Assembly (NCBI GenBank): GCA_036389335.1
Contig: DASVQC010000103.1
Span: 1 to 64,000, forward strand
From: JAIVGV01 sp036389335
Lineage (GTDB): Bacteria; Acidobacteriota; Blastocatellia; Pyrinomonadales; Pyrinomonadaceae
Reading direction: 5' to 3'
DNA: 64,000 nucleotides
Shown here: positions 1 through 8,709 of the stretch, in pieces
How the letters are laid out: every line of letters starts with the position of its first letter
Position numbering within the stretch: position 1 is the stretch's first letter
The notes under the pieces: generated by a model
What the model was told of the DNA's origin: nothing
Seen by the model: the letters and a program-made list of their open reading frames with translations, nothing else
The model's database searches: none
Translations under genes and position numbers: made by a program

Positions 1-442
1 AAGGGTTTCAGGCGTCAACACTTTTGTAGACAAGAGCCTAGGTGCCTTTCAGAAAGCCTTAATGAGCAAAAACGGTGGGAAGGATGGACTATTGCCCTGG
101 CACAGTCAATAGAATAATTCGTAAAAGGTGCATTACCGGAAATGAAATGAAGAAATGCGTGAAACATGTTAAGCGTCCAGGCTGACTGGTCTTAACAGCC
201 CGTCGGCAAACACGCGAGAAGGACTCACGAACTAAGTCGGGGCGTGAAGTGGGTGTGGGCGACGTCTGGGCGATGGCTTCTTAACCACGGTTTCGGCTCC
301 TCATTTATTAAGACAGGCAGTCTCTGTTTCCCCTAAATTAACCTGCTTAGGTACTGTTGAGTGCGGAGTTAACATACTTTGCTCTCCTTTCGGCAAGAAT
401 TAACTATCATCGGCGGTAAAAACTATGATATAAGCCGTCACT
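1..442. other. Non-coding leader of the accessory module
   Basis: No convincing gene is visible. By eye the stretch is more AT-rich than most of the window. It contains a single degenerate copy (about 193-205) of the GGAC-N5-GTCC box that recurs inside the downstream winged-helix gene, and an AGTTAA/TTAACT inverted pair near 367-405. It may be the control region of the two-gene module that follows. The window edge truncates whatever lies upstream. Confidence 0.5.
400..429 (+). promoter_or_regulatory. Possible promoter of the AAA+ ATPase gene
   Basis: TTAACT (400-405), an 18-bp spacer and TATGAT (424-429) resemble a sigma-70 promoter. The predicted start point would leave almost no leader before the ATG at 443, and no Shine-Dalgarno sequence is visible, so the transcript could be nearly leaderless. 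Confidence 0.3.
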
Positions 443-1252
443 ATGGTGGCTCAGGTTCAAACTGACAGTTCGACACCCTTTTCGATCTCTCCAAACCCTA
501 ATTCCCTCTATGTGACTCCTTCACTGCGCGCCGTCATCGCGAAGGCGAGATTTACGATAGATAAGCGGCAAGGGTTGACGTGTGCCGCGTTGGGTGACGT
601 CGGGTTGGGCAAGTCGACCGTGTTGCGCTACCTCTACGGCGAGTACGCCGCGAAGGAGGCGGTGACGACGACGCTCATCCCCACGCCCAAGTTCCCTTCC
701 ATCTTCGGGATGCTGAAATACGTCTGCTCGGACTTCGGCGTGGCACCCAAGCGCAGTTTCGTCGCCCAGCAGGACGCGCTTCAGGAGTTCCTGTTGGGTG
801 AATACGAGGCGGGCCGCAACGTCGTCCTTTTCATCGACGAGGCGCAGCTTTTAAATAACGAGCTGCTCGAGCTCATCCGTGGGCTGTTGAACTTCGAGAC
901 CGACCGCCACAAGCTGATCCAGATCGTCCTCGCTGGGCAGCTCGAGCTGCGCGATAAACTCAACACCGATAAGAATAAGGCGCTCTATTCGCGCATCTCG
1001 ACTTACTCCGTCTTAGACCCCCTCACGGCGGACGAGACAGCCGCCATGATCGAGTACCGGTGCGAGTTTGCCGGCATCCCGAACCCGTTCACCAAGGAGG
1101 CGATGGAGACGGTCTACATCAAGTCGAAGGGCATCCCCCGCTCGATCCTGAAGCTCTGCGCACTCGCCTACGAGATGATGCAGATGGCGGGCGACCGCGA
1201 GGTCGGACCCGACTACATTGAAGACACGGTGCCGGAGGTCGCGATCTCGTGA
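443..1252 (+). CDS. AAA+ ATPase, ExeA/TniB/MuB-like
   Basis: This 269-residue protein is a single AAA+ ATPase domain. It has a Walker A motif GDVGLGKST at residues 51-59 and a Walker B motif VVLFIDEAQ at about 127-135, followed by helical sensor regions (RISTY, KGIPRSIL). Stand-alone ATPases of the ExeA/AAA_22 type act in transposition target choice (TniB, MuB), in secretion (ExeA) or beside plasmid replication genes. No transposase or secretion gene is adjacent. The stop codon overlaps the GTG start of the next gene, a winged-helix protein carrying an iteron-like array, so the two are translationally coupled. I infer a DNA-loading or remodelling partner of that protein; the exact role is unproven. 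The start is the first ATG after a possible promoter. Confidence 0.85.
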   Translation: MVAQVQTDSSTPFSISPNPNSLYVTPSLRAVIAKARFTIDKRQGLTCAALGDVGLGKSTVLRYLYGEYAAKEAVTTTLIPTPKFPSIFGMLKYVCSDFGVAPKRSFVAQQDALQEFLLGEYEAGRNVVLFIDEAQLLNNELLELIRGLLNFETDRHKLIQIVLAGQLELRDKLNTDKNKALYSRISTYSVLDPLTADETAAMIEYRCEFAGIPNPFTKEAMETVYIKSKGIPRSILKLCALAYEMMQMAGDREVGPDYIEDTVPEVAIS

Positions 1253-1986
1253 GCAGCCGCTTCGCAAGACTTGTCAACGCGGCGCAGACCCCTACTAAAC
1301 AGGATAGCCCGTCCAAATCGGACAGCCCGTCCGTACAGGACAGCCAAACCGATGTGGACGGGCAAGCCTTATTGGACAGCCCGTCCACTGGCACCCCACC
1401 TCCCCCGCCATTGGACAGCCCGTCCAAATCGGACAGCCTGACCAAGATGGTCAGCCCGTCCACAAAGGACAGCCAACTTCTCGCGCTCGTCCCACATGTT
1501 AAGGGGCATACGGAGCTGCCGCATGCCTACACGGATCACCTGGCGCGTTGGCTCTCGGCCGACGAGCAGGCAGTCTATGTGCAGCTCTACCGGCTTTCAT
1601 GGGGTTGGGGTAAGGACACGTGTTTTATCTCGAATCCTAGACTTTCCGAGAGATCAGGCGTGCCGGAAACGTCAATGCGGCGCGCTGTAAAGAAGCTGGC
1701 CTCGAAAGGACTCGTCGAGAAAACGGAGCGCGTCTTCGGCTCGCGAACAGAGCAGGGAATCGAGTATAGGGTGTTCCTATTGAACAGGCTGTCCAAGGAG
1801 GACAGGGTGTCCAGTAAGGACGGCCCGTCCAATATGGCACCCAATAAAGAAAGGATCTTAAAAGAAATAGATCAAAAGGGGATCGACGCTTCGCGGTGTC
1901 CAGACTGCATGGGGACCGGCTTCTATTATCCGTCGGGGAAGGAGAAGGGCGTGGCGCGGTGCGAGCATAAGCGCTTGAAGGCGTAA
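1249..1986 (+). CDS. Winged-helix replication-initiator-like protein with embedded iteron-like repeats
   Basis: This 245-residue protein starts at a GTG overlapping the stop of the ATPase gene. Residues 18-75 are a disordered, Ser/Asp/Pro-rich segment of hexapeptide-like repeats (DSPSKS type). Residues about 98-165 form a winged helix (LSADEQAVYVQLYRLSWGWG, then SERSGVPETSMRRAVKKL) resembling the N-terminal domain of phage O-type replication proteins and plasmid initiators. The C-terminus has a zinc-binding-like pattern, CPDC at 217-220 and CEH at 238-240. The DNA encoding both the low-complexity segment and residues 178-194 carries 18-bp-phased GGAC-N5-GTCC boxes, as in initiator genes that contain their own origin, such as lambda O. 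A replication or partition initiator of a mobile or integrated replicon is the favoured role. A plain autoregulatory transcription factor is the main alternative. Confidence 0.75.
   Translation: MSSRFARLVNAAQTPTKQDSPSKSDSPSVQDSQTDVDGQALLDSPSTGTPPPPPLDSPSKSDSLTKMVSPSTKDSQLLALVPHVKGHTELPHAYTDHLARWLSADEQAVYVQLYRLSWGWGKDTCFISNPRLSERSGVPETSMRRAVKKLASKGLVEKTERVFGSRTEQGIEYRVFLLNRLSKEDRVSSKDGPSNMAPNKERILKEIDQKGIDASRCPDCMGTGFYYPSGKEKGVARCEHKRLKA
1302..1479 (+). repeat. Iteron-like array A: nine GGAC-N5-GTCC boxes at 18-bp phase
   Basis: Boxes related to GGACAGCCCGTCC start at 1302, 1320, 1338, 1356 (inverted, left half only), 1374, then 1413, 1431, 1449 and 1467. Spacing is exactly 18 bp except for one 39-bp step. 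Several copies are perfect (1320, 1374, 1413). Others keep only one half-site (1338, 1467). The dyad GGAC/GTCC suggests dimer binding on one face of the helix. The array is wholly inside the winged-helix gene. Confidence 0.8.
1782..1830 (+). repeat. Iteron-like array B: three boxes at 18-bp phase
   Basis: GAACAGGCTGTCC (1782), GGACAGGGTGTCC (1800) and GGACGGCCCGTCC (1818) repeat the dyad of array A with the same 18-bp phase. They lie 315 bp further along the same gene. The reading frame is the same, but the encoded peptide differs from the DSPSKS repeat. The outer half-sites are kept while the centre varies, which points to selection on DNA rather than on peptide. Confidence 0.75.
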
Positions 1987-2116
1987 AGATCCGTCGTCGC
2001 AAGAATCTGCTCGGGATAGAGGAATATCGGAAAAAGGCTCTAAATTCTGACTGTGATTTAGTTGTAATGGATATTATGCTCCTCGGTTTCTATTCTAGCT
2101 TAGGGAGTAACCATAT

Positions 2117-2355
2117 ATGGCGACGTTGCAAGTCAAGACCGTAGGCAACTCCGTCGGAGTGGTCTTCCCGAAAGAATTATTGGAAAGACCCCGCATGCGG
2201 AAAGGGGGTTCTTCTCTACGTTACGGAAACTCCCGGACGACGTTCGGACCGGTCCGTATAACTCGGCATTCGCCGCGCAGATGGAGTTGGCGGAAAGGGT
2301 CACGCGTGAGGATCAAAACGCTCTTAGGAAGCTGGCTGAATGGCTAACCCAGTGA
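2117..2355 (+). pseudogene. AbrB/MazE-type antitoxin, frameshifted
   Basis: The start (MATLQVKTVGNSVGVVFPKE) is a typical AbrB/MazE swapped-hairpin antitoxin N-terminus. After about residue 30 the original frame continues as an arginine-rich shadow peptide, while homologous sequence appears in other frames: LYVTETPG near 2217-2240 and then NSAFAAQMELAERV with an EWLTQ end stopping at 2353-2355. At least two small indels are therefore needed to restore the gene. The C-terminal part matches antitoxins normally paired with Doc (death-on-curing) toxins, and remnants of such a toxin begin at 2340, overlapping the antitoxin end. The pair is probably inactive, although a short N-terminal DNA-binding peptide could still be made. 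Confidence 0.75.
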
Positions 2356-2631
2356 ACGTCGCTTGGGTTGCGTGAAGACATAGTGCTCGCCGTCCACCTG
2401 CGGCAGCTAGGCGAGCACGGTGGCGGCGAAAGGATACGCGATGAAGGGCCTCTCCGATCAGTCTTGGCACGACCGCAAAAGCTGCTGGCCTCGGGCGAGC
2501 CCCCGCATGACCCGGCGGCTTGGCTGCGGGTGAGGGGTAGCCGAAAGCCTGCGCGGGAAGTATCTGCTTGGCGTCACCGTTGTCGAGCCGCCCACCCGGA
2601 GGAAAACGTCCCGAAGCGCCCCGCGTATTAG
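2340..2631 (+). pseudogene. Doc/Fic-family toxin, frameshifted and truncated
   Basis: An ATG at 2340, overlapping the antitoxin end, opens MANPVNVAWVA and meets a stop at 2373-2375. The Doc-like sequence resumes one base out of frame as REDIVLAVHLRQLGEHGGG, then IRDEGPLRSVLARPQKLL and ASGEPPHDPAA. This order is characteristic of death-on-curing toxins. Homology fades after about 2520, and the catalytic Fic signature (HPFxxGNKR type) is not found in any nearby frame. The gene is therefore inactive. It was probably a plasmid- or island-type addiction module, consistent with the neighbouring replication-like genes. Confidence 0.7.
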
Positions 2632-3052
2632 TGACCGCCGGGACGTTTCAGCTAAAGGGCAAGCGTCCGGCCCAACGCTCAGCCTGCGATCGATGAAGGC
2701 GCGGTAAGTGTTATCCGGGCGGCGGCTATGACACGCGCGCCGCCGCGCCGAAGCGAGGCTGACGCGCAACCGCCAAAGAGTCATTAACTATTTGTACAAT
2801 CCAAGTCGTCGGTATATAATCCGGCGCGTTCAGCACTCGCCGGACTCTGTGTCCACGGAAGTTCAAAGGTGTCCTGCTAAGAAGTGAAAGACCTCATTAC
2901 GCCTGAGGCAAATTGCTTCTCCTTACGTCTTCATAGCTACCTTCCGTTCGGACGCGTCGCCGCCGATAATTTCTCTGCACAATCTTAAAGTGGGCTGGGG
3001 ATAGCCTGCGGGCCCTCAGCCGAATTCCCGCGATCAAAGGAATGTTAAAGTC
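2632..3052. other. Intergenic region upstream of the LuxR-type regulator
   Basis: No gene is supported here. It holds a possible promoter (2792-2820) and, just after it, a short CCGGCG/CGCCGG hairpin (2821-2843). The remaining leader of about 200 bases shows no recognised riboswitch. Confidence 0.5.
2792..2820 (+). promoter_or_regulatory. Possible sigma-70 promoter
   Basis: TTGTAC (2792-2797), a 17-bp spacer and a perfect TATAAT (2815-2820) precede the LuxR-type gene at 3053, leaving a leader of about 225 bases. The -10 box is perfect and the -35 box weak. Confidence 0.4.
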
Positions 3053-3805
3053 ATGTCCAGCTCACCGGGGCTTACCATCCGCGTGCTCCTCATCAGCGGC
3101 CTTGAGATAGTTCGCGCGGGACTCCGAAAAGTGATCGACGAATCGCCGTCGCTGCGCGTCGTCCACGAGTCGGAGAGCTGCGCCGCCGCCGCCGCGCACG
3201 ACGTCGAGGGGCCGGACATCATCCTGTTTGATTGCGACTTCTGCGCCAACAACTGTCTTAAGCCCTTCCCCTACGCCAAAGACTGCCACAAGTCGGCCAA
3301 CTGCTCAGACACCTGCCTCGACACCCTGCCAAGGCTTCTGACCGCCAAGAAGGGCGCGCGCGCCATCGTCCTGACGGGCATCCGCAACCCCATACTCTAC
3401 CACCAAGCCCTCAGGCTCGGCGCCATGGGCCTGGTGTTCAAGGAAGAGCCGGTCAAGGTTCTCTACACGGCGATTCAGAAGGTGCACGCGGGCGAGTTTT
3501 GGCTCAACGGCTTGGCCCTCGCCAGCGTAATCGGCGAGGCGTATCCGGCAGGCCAAGGCCTAGGCCGAGCCACCGCGGCGGCCCTCACAACCGCCCTCAC
3601 CGGGCGGGAGAGGGAAGTCGTCGCGCTCATCTGCGAGGGGCTCAAGAACAAGCAGATCGCCGAGCGCCTGTTCATCAGCGAGGCGACGGTGCATCACCAC
3701 CTCACGTCGATCTACGACAAGCTGGGCGTCTCTGGCCGCTTCAAACTGATGGTGTTCGCTAACCAGAACGGCCTGTCAAAACCGCCCGCACTCCGCACCG
3801 GGTAG
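3053..3805 (+). CDS. LuxR/NarL-type regulator with a Cys-rich pseudo-receiver domain
   Basis: This 250-residue protein has a receiver-like fold (about 9-150) and a C-terminal LuxR-type helix-turn-helix (about 180-240: LTGREREVVALICEGLKNKQ, then IAERLFISEATVHHHL). In NarL-family receivers the first strand ends in an acidic pair; here those positions are Ser15-Gly16. The phospho-acceptor position Asp60 is kept. The loop after it is enlarged and holds six cysteines (61, 64, 68, 78, 84, 88), with another at 43. The Thr and Lys positions of the switch (LTG, VFKEE) are present. Loss of the Mg-binding acids suggests it does not behave as a normal phospho-receiver; the Cys cluster could bind zinc or an iron-sulfur centre. 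No partner kinase is adjacent. Confidence 0.85.
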   Translation: MSSSPGLTIRVLLISGLEIVRAGLRKVIDESPSLRVVHESESCAAAAAHDVEGPDIILFDCDFCANNCLKPFPYAKDCHKSANCSDTCLDTLPRLLTAKKGARAIVLTGIRNPILYHQALRLGAMGLVFKEEPVKVLYTAIQKVHAGEFWLNGLALASVIGEAYPAGQGLGRATAAALTTALTGREREVVALICEGLKNKQIAERLFISEATVHHHLTSIYDKLGVSGRFKLMVFANQNGLSKPPALRTG

Positions 3806-4342
3806 CCGTCGCCGCCCGGACTCTTACCGCACGACATTGTGGATCGAGCCACGGTGGCCCTGCCGCCCGCGGGCGGATAGCCGCTGAGGATCGCCGCGCC
3901 CGCACGCGCCGCCGCGCCCCGCCCGCGCATGGGCAGAGTTGCCCATCCAAATCCATCAACTTCGCCCATCGAAAATGGTCACATGCGCTGATCCGCGTGC
4001 GGCTCAGACAACCTATGATTCCGCCCCCGGAACCAGATGCCTGAGCCGACACGACCTACGGTGTCGGCGAGAAGGGAAGACGCGGTGACGAGCATCTGGG
4101 GCTGACAGGGGAGCGTCGCGAAGAAGCCCGCTCCGAGTCCGGCATCCTGTCTCATGTCAATCCCGCACTATGCGTGAAGGCGGCCCCCAAGCCCGAGCCG
4201 CACCCGTTAGTGTCTTCCTTCGGTTACCGCACAACTCTACACGAACAGGGTTTCTCCCCGTCCCTGCCAAACTGTGCTCCGTCGAGGGCTGAGCCTGCTG
4301 CTCTAACCACATAAATCCATCGTCCATTACAGGAGACAATCA
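3806..4342. other. Intergenic region before the multicopper oxidase gene
   Basis: This 537-base gap has no supported gene. It contains small hairpins: ATGGGCA/TGCCCAT (3929-3946) and GCCGACAC/GTGTCGGC (4045-4068). Either could end the upstream transcript. The last 30 bases carry the ribosome-binding site of the oxidase (ACAGGAGACA just before 4343). Confidence 0.5.
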
Positions 4343-6580
<2,238 letters not shown>

Positions 6581-6692
6581 GCGCGCGGGTTGACGCGGCG
6601 GATGGGCGGGGCGCGATGAGTGCGCCGCCCATCCCGTCCGCCGCGGGATTCACGCCCCGACGGGGGCGGCGATTTTGAGAGAGCAACAATTA

Positions 6693-6718
6693 GTCGGCGG
6701 GCGGGCCCGCCCGCCGAC
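6693..6718. terminator. Perfect 26-bp palindrome between oxidase and SCO genes
   Basis: GTCGGCGGGCGGG is immediately followed by its exact complement, giving a 13-bp palindrome with no spacer and no T-run. It can act as a partial terminator or mRNA-stabilising hairpin between the two plus-strand genes. A DNA-binding site is possible. Confidence 0.45.
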
Positions 6719-6746
6719 GGATTAAATAACTAGGGAGAAGACGGCT

Positions 6747-7871
6747 ATGAGAGTGAAGTTGGCAAAACTGAAATTGTCTCTGCTTCTGCTCGGGCTGGTG
6801 ACGTTCGTCGTGCTTCCGGCAGTCGCCCCGCGGGGGATGGCGTGGGTTGCCGCCGCGCAGGAGGACGCCCTGTACAGTTGCCCGATGCACCCGGAGGTGA
6901 AGTCGAAGACCCCCGGCTCGTGCCCGAAATGCAAGATGACTCTCAAGCGGCAGTCCGCGCCGGCCCCCGCGGAGACGCGCGCGTCCACCCCCTGGGGCGC
7001 GAACTATTTCCCCAACGTCGCGCTCACCAATCAGGACGGGAAGACGCTGCGCTTCTACGACGACGTGCTCAAAGACAAGATCGTCGCCATCGATCTCATC
7101 TACACCAACTGCGTGGACAAGTGCCCGCTCGAAACGGCGATGCTCGTCCAGGTGAAGAAGATGCTGGGCGACCACGTCGGCAAAGACATCTTCTTCTACT
7201 CGATCAGCATCGACCCCAAGCGCGACACGCCCGCGGAACTGAAGGCTTACGCCGAAAAGTTCCACACCGGCCCCGGCTGGCAGTTTCTCACGGGGAAGGA
7301 GGCGGACATCGAACTCATCAGCAAGAAGCTCGGGCTCTACTCCTACCCCGATCCCGCCGACCGCGACGGCCACACCCCGACACTGATGATCGGCAACGTC
7401 GCGACCGGGCAGTGGGCGAAGCACTCGGCCCTCGACAACCCGCGCTTCCTCGCGCGGAAGATGAGCGAGATGGCCGGCGACTGGGGGGACGGGAAGGACT
7501 CGAAGAGTTACGCGGGGGCATCGACCATCGTCTTCACCAAGGGCCAGCACCTCTTCGCCACGCGCTGCGCCGCCTGCCACACCATCGGGCGCGGGAACGG
7601 GCTCGGCCCCGACCTGCTCGGCGTCGCCGAGTCGCGCGACCGGGCGTGGCTCCTCCGGCTCATCTCCGTGCCGGATCAGATGCTCTCCGAGAAAGACCCG
7701 CTCGCCACGGCCCTGTACATAAAGTTCAACAAGGTGCAGATGCCGAACCTGCGACTGTCGGAGGACGACGCGGCCATGCTGATCGACTACATCAAGGCCC
7801 AGACGACGGCGCTCGGGGCGAACGCGCCGGCCCGGACGGCGGAGGGGGCGGCGAAGCCGGAGCGGCGATGA
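6747..7871 (+). CDS. Heavy-metal-binding / SCO / cytochrome c fusion protein
   Basis: This 374-residue exported protein joins three modules. After a signal peptide (1-38) comes a heavy-metal-binding domain with CPMHPE (45-50) and CPKC (59-62). Residues 84-245 form a SCO1/SenC thioredoxin-like domain with the copper-binding CVDKC (Cys122, Cys126) and conserved His209. The third is a class I cytochrome c with CAACH (274-278) and a likely axial Met332. SCO proteins deliver copper to the CuA site of cytochrome oxidase or act as thiol reductases. A fused haem domain suggests it exchanges electrons while handling copper. It lies 166 bp after the multicopper oxidase. The ATG is preceded by AGGGAG. 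Confidence 0.9.
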   Translation: MRVKLAKLKLSLLLLGLVTFVVLPAVAPRGMAWVAAAQEDALYSCPMHPEVKSKTPGSCPKCKMTLKRQSAPAPAETRASTPWGANYFPNVALTNQDGKTLRFYDDVLKDKIVAIDLIYTNCVDKCPLETAMLVQVKKMLGDHVGKDIFFYSISIDPKRDTPAELKAYAEKFHTGPGWQFLTGKEADIELISKKLGLYSYPDPADRDGHTPTLMIGNVATGQWAKHSALDNPRFLARKMSEMAGDWGDGKDSKSYAGASTIVFTKGQHLFATRCAACHTIGRGNGLGPDLLGVAESRDRAWLLRLISVPDQMLSEKDPLATALYIKFNKVQMPNLRLSEDDAAMLIDYIKAQTTALGANAPARTAEGAAKPERR

Positions 7872-7939
7872 CGCGTCCGAGCGTCTCCCGCTCGCGTCGC
7901 AGACATCGCCCCGGGGCGCGCGGAGGCTTGACGATCTCT

Positions 7940-7969
7940 GACGCCGGGCGGCGACCGCCCCCCGGCGTC
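7940..7969. terminator. Bidirectional hairpin between convergent genes
   Basis: A GACGCCGGGCGG stem pairs with CCGCCCCCCGGCGTC (one small mismatch or bulge) around a short loop. It lies between the plus-strand SCO fusion and the convergent minus-strand lipoprotein gene, overlapping the end of the latter, so it can terminate both. Confidence 0.6.
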
Positions 7970-8456
7970 ACTCTTCGTCTTCCTCCTCCCCTTCCGAGTC
8001 GGAACGCTTGACCGAGTAATATTTCAGATACGTGGGGTCGGTGCCGATCGCCTTGGCCACGAAGCCGGGCCTGCCGAAGCGCTCGGGAAGTTCCTGCATG
8101 TAGGTGCGGCTCGTCTGCGCGTTCTCAAGGCGCGCGCCGCCGAGGTTGATGACCTCGGCGTAAGGGACGGGGCGGCCATGCTCGCTCGCCACCGCCGTGA
8201 CGTAGCGCACGGACGTGTAGTCCTTGTTGTAAGCGACCATGAGGTGTGAGTAGCTCGGGTCGCCGTTGAGCCGCCACACCTCCTGCTGCCTCCGCTCCTC
8301 CTTCTCCAGCTTCCCGATCTGTTGCAGCCGTGCGTGCGCCTCGTCGCGACTCATGCCGAGCCGGACGCCGAGTATCTCGGGCTTCGGCTCGCCCGCGGTG
8401 GAGCACGCCGTAGCGAGCAGGAGCAGGCAGCAAACGGCGACGACTTTTTTCATCAT
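7968..8456 (-). CDS. Small lipoprotein of unknown function
   Basis: This 162-residue protein begins MMKKVVAVCCLLLLATACST, a lipoprotein signal with a lipobox-like ATAC. I chose the ATG at 8456 because the longer open frame upstream encodes only arginine-rich shadow sequence. The mature part has ILGVRLGMSRDEAHARLQQI, a pattern seen in small SmpA/BamE-like or DUF-type periplasmic lipoproteins that begin with a G-M-S/T-x-x-x-V/A motif. The C-terminus is acidic (SEGEEEDEE). Its function is not recognised. It is followed by a shared terminator and not obviously co-transcribed with a neighbour. Confidence 0.7.
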   Translation of the reverse strand: MMKKVVAVCCLLLLATACSTAGEPKPEILGVRLGMSRDEAHARLQQIGKLEKEERRQQEVWRLNGDPSYSHLMVAYNKDYTSVRYVTAVASEHGRPVPYAEVINLGGARLENAQTSRTYMQELPERFGRPGFVAKAIGTDPTYLKYYSVKRSDSEGEEEDEE

Positions 8457-8539
8457 ACTTAACCTGTGGGCGGCCCCCGCGCCCGAGTCTATCAAAACGC
8501 GTGGGCGGTGAGACAGTCCGGCTGGCGACGACACATAGC

Positions 8540-8581
8540 GCGAGCCGGCGGGCGACCTCGCAAGATCGCCCGCCGGCTCGC
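8540..8581. terminator. Strong 16-bp stem-loop
   Basis: GCGAGCCGGCGGGCGA (8540-8555) pairs perfectly with 8566-8581 around a 10-base loop. It lies in the gap upstream of the lipoprotein gene and downstream of the BNR protein, so it can end minus-strand transcription from the latter. Confidence 0.5.
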
Positions 8582-8653
8582 TCGCCGGTCGCCGACCGCC
8601 CTTCGACGAGACGGACGACGACAGTCCGGGGTTGCGGTGTGCCCGAGGGCACG

Positions 8654-8691
8654 GTTCGTGCGCGGCGCGCCCCCCCGCGCCGCGCACGAAC
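8654..8691 (-). terminator. Terminator-like hairpin after the BNR-repeat gene
   Basis: GTTCGTGCGCGGCGCG (8654-8669) pairs perfectly with 8676-8691 around a run of C. It begins 19 bases past the stop of the minus-strand BNR-repeat gene. There is no T-run. With the 8540 hairpin it makes a double stem-loop. Confidence 0.55.
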
Positions 8692-8709
8692 GCGGGCGAC
8701 CCCGGCGGG

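Noticed and set aside
2670..2676. Second integron-like R box (GCCCAAC)
   Set aside because: No GTTRRRY partner or complementary arm was found within the next 150 bases.
8457..8687. Longer N-terminus for the small lipoprotein
   Set aside because: The upstream part is arginine/serine-rich and would bury an obvious lipoprotein signal at residue 78.
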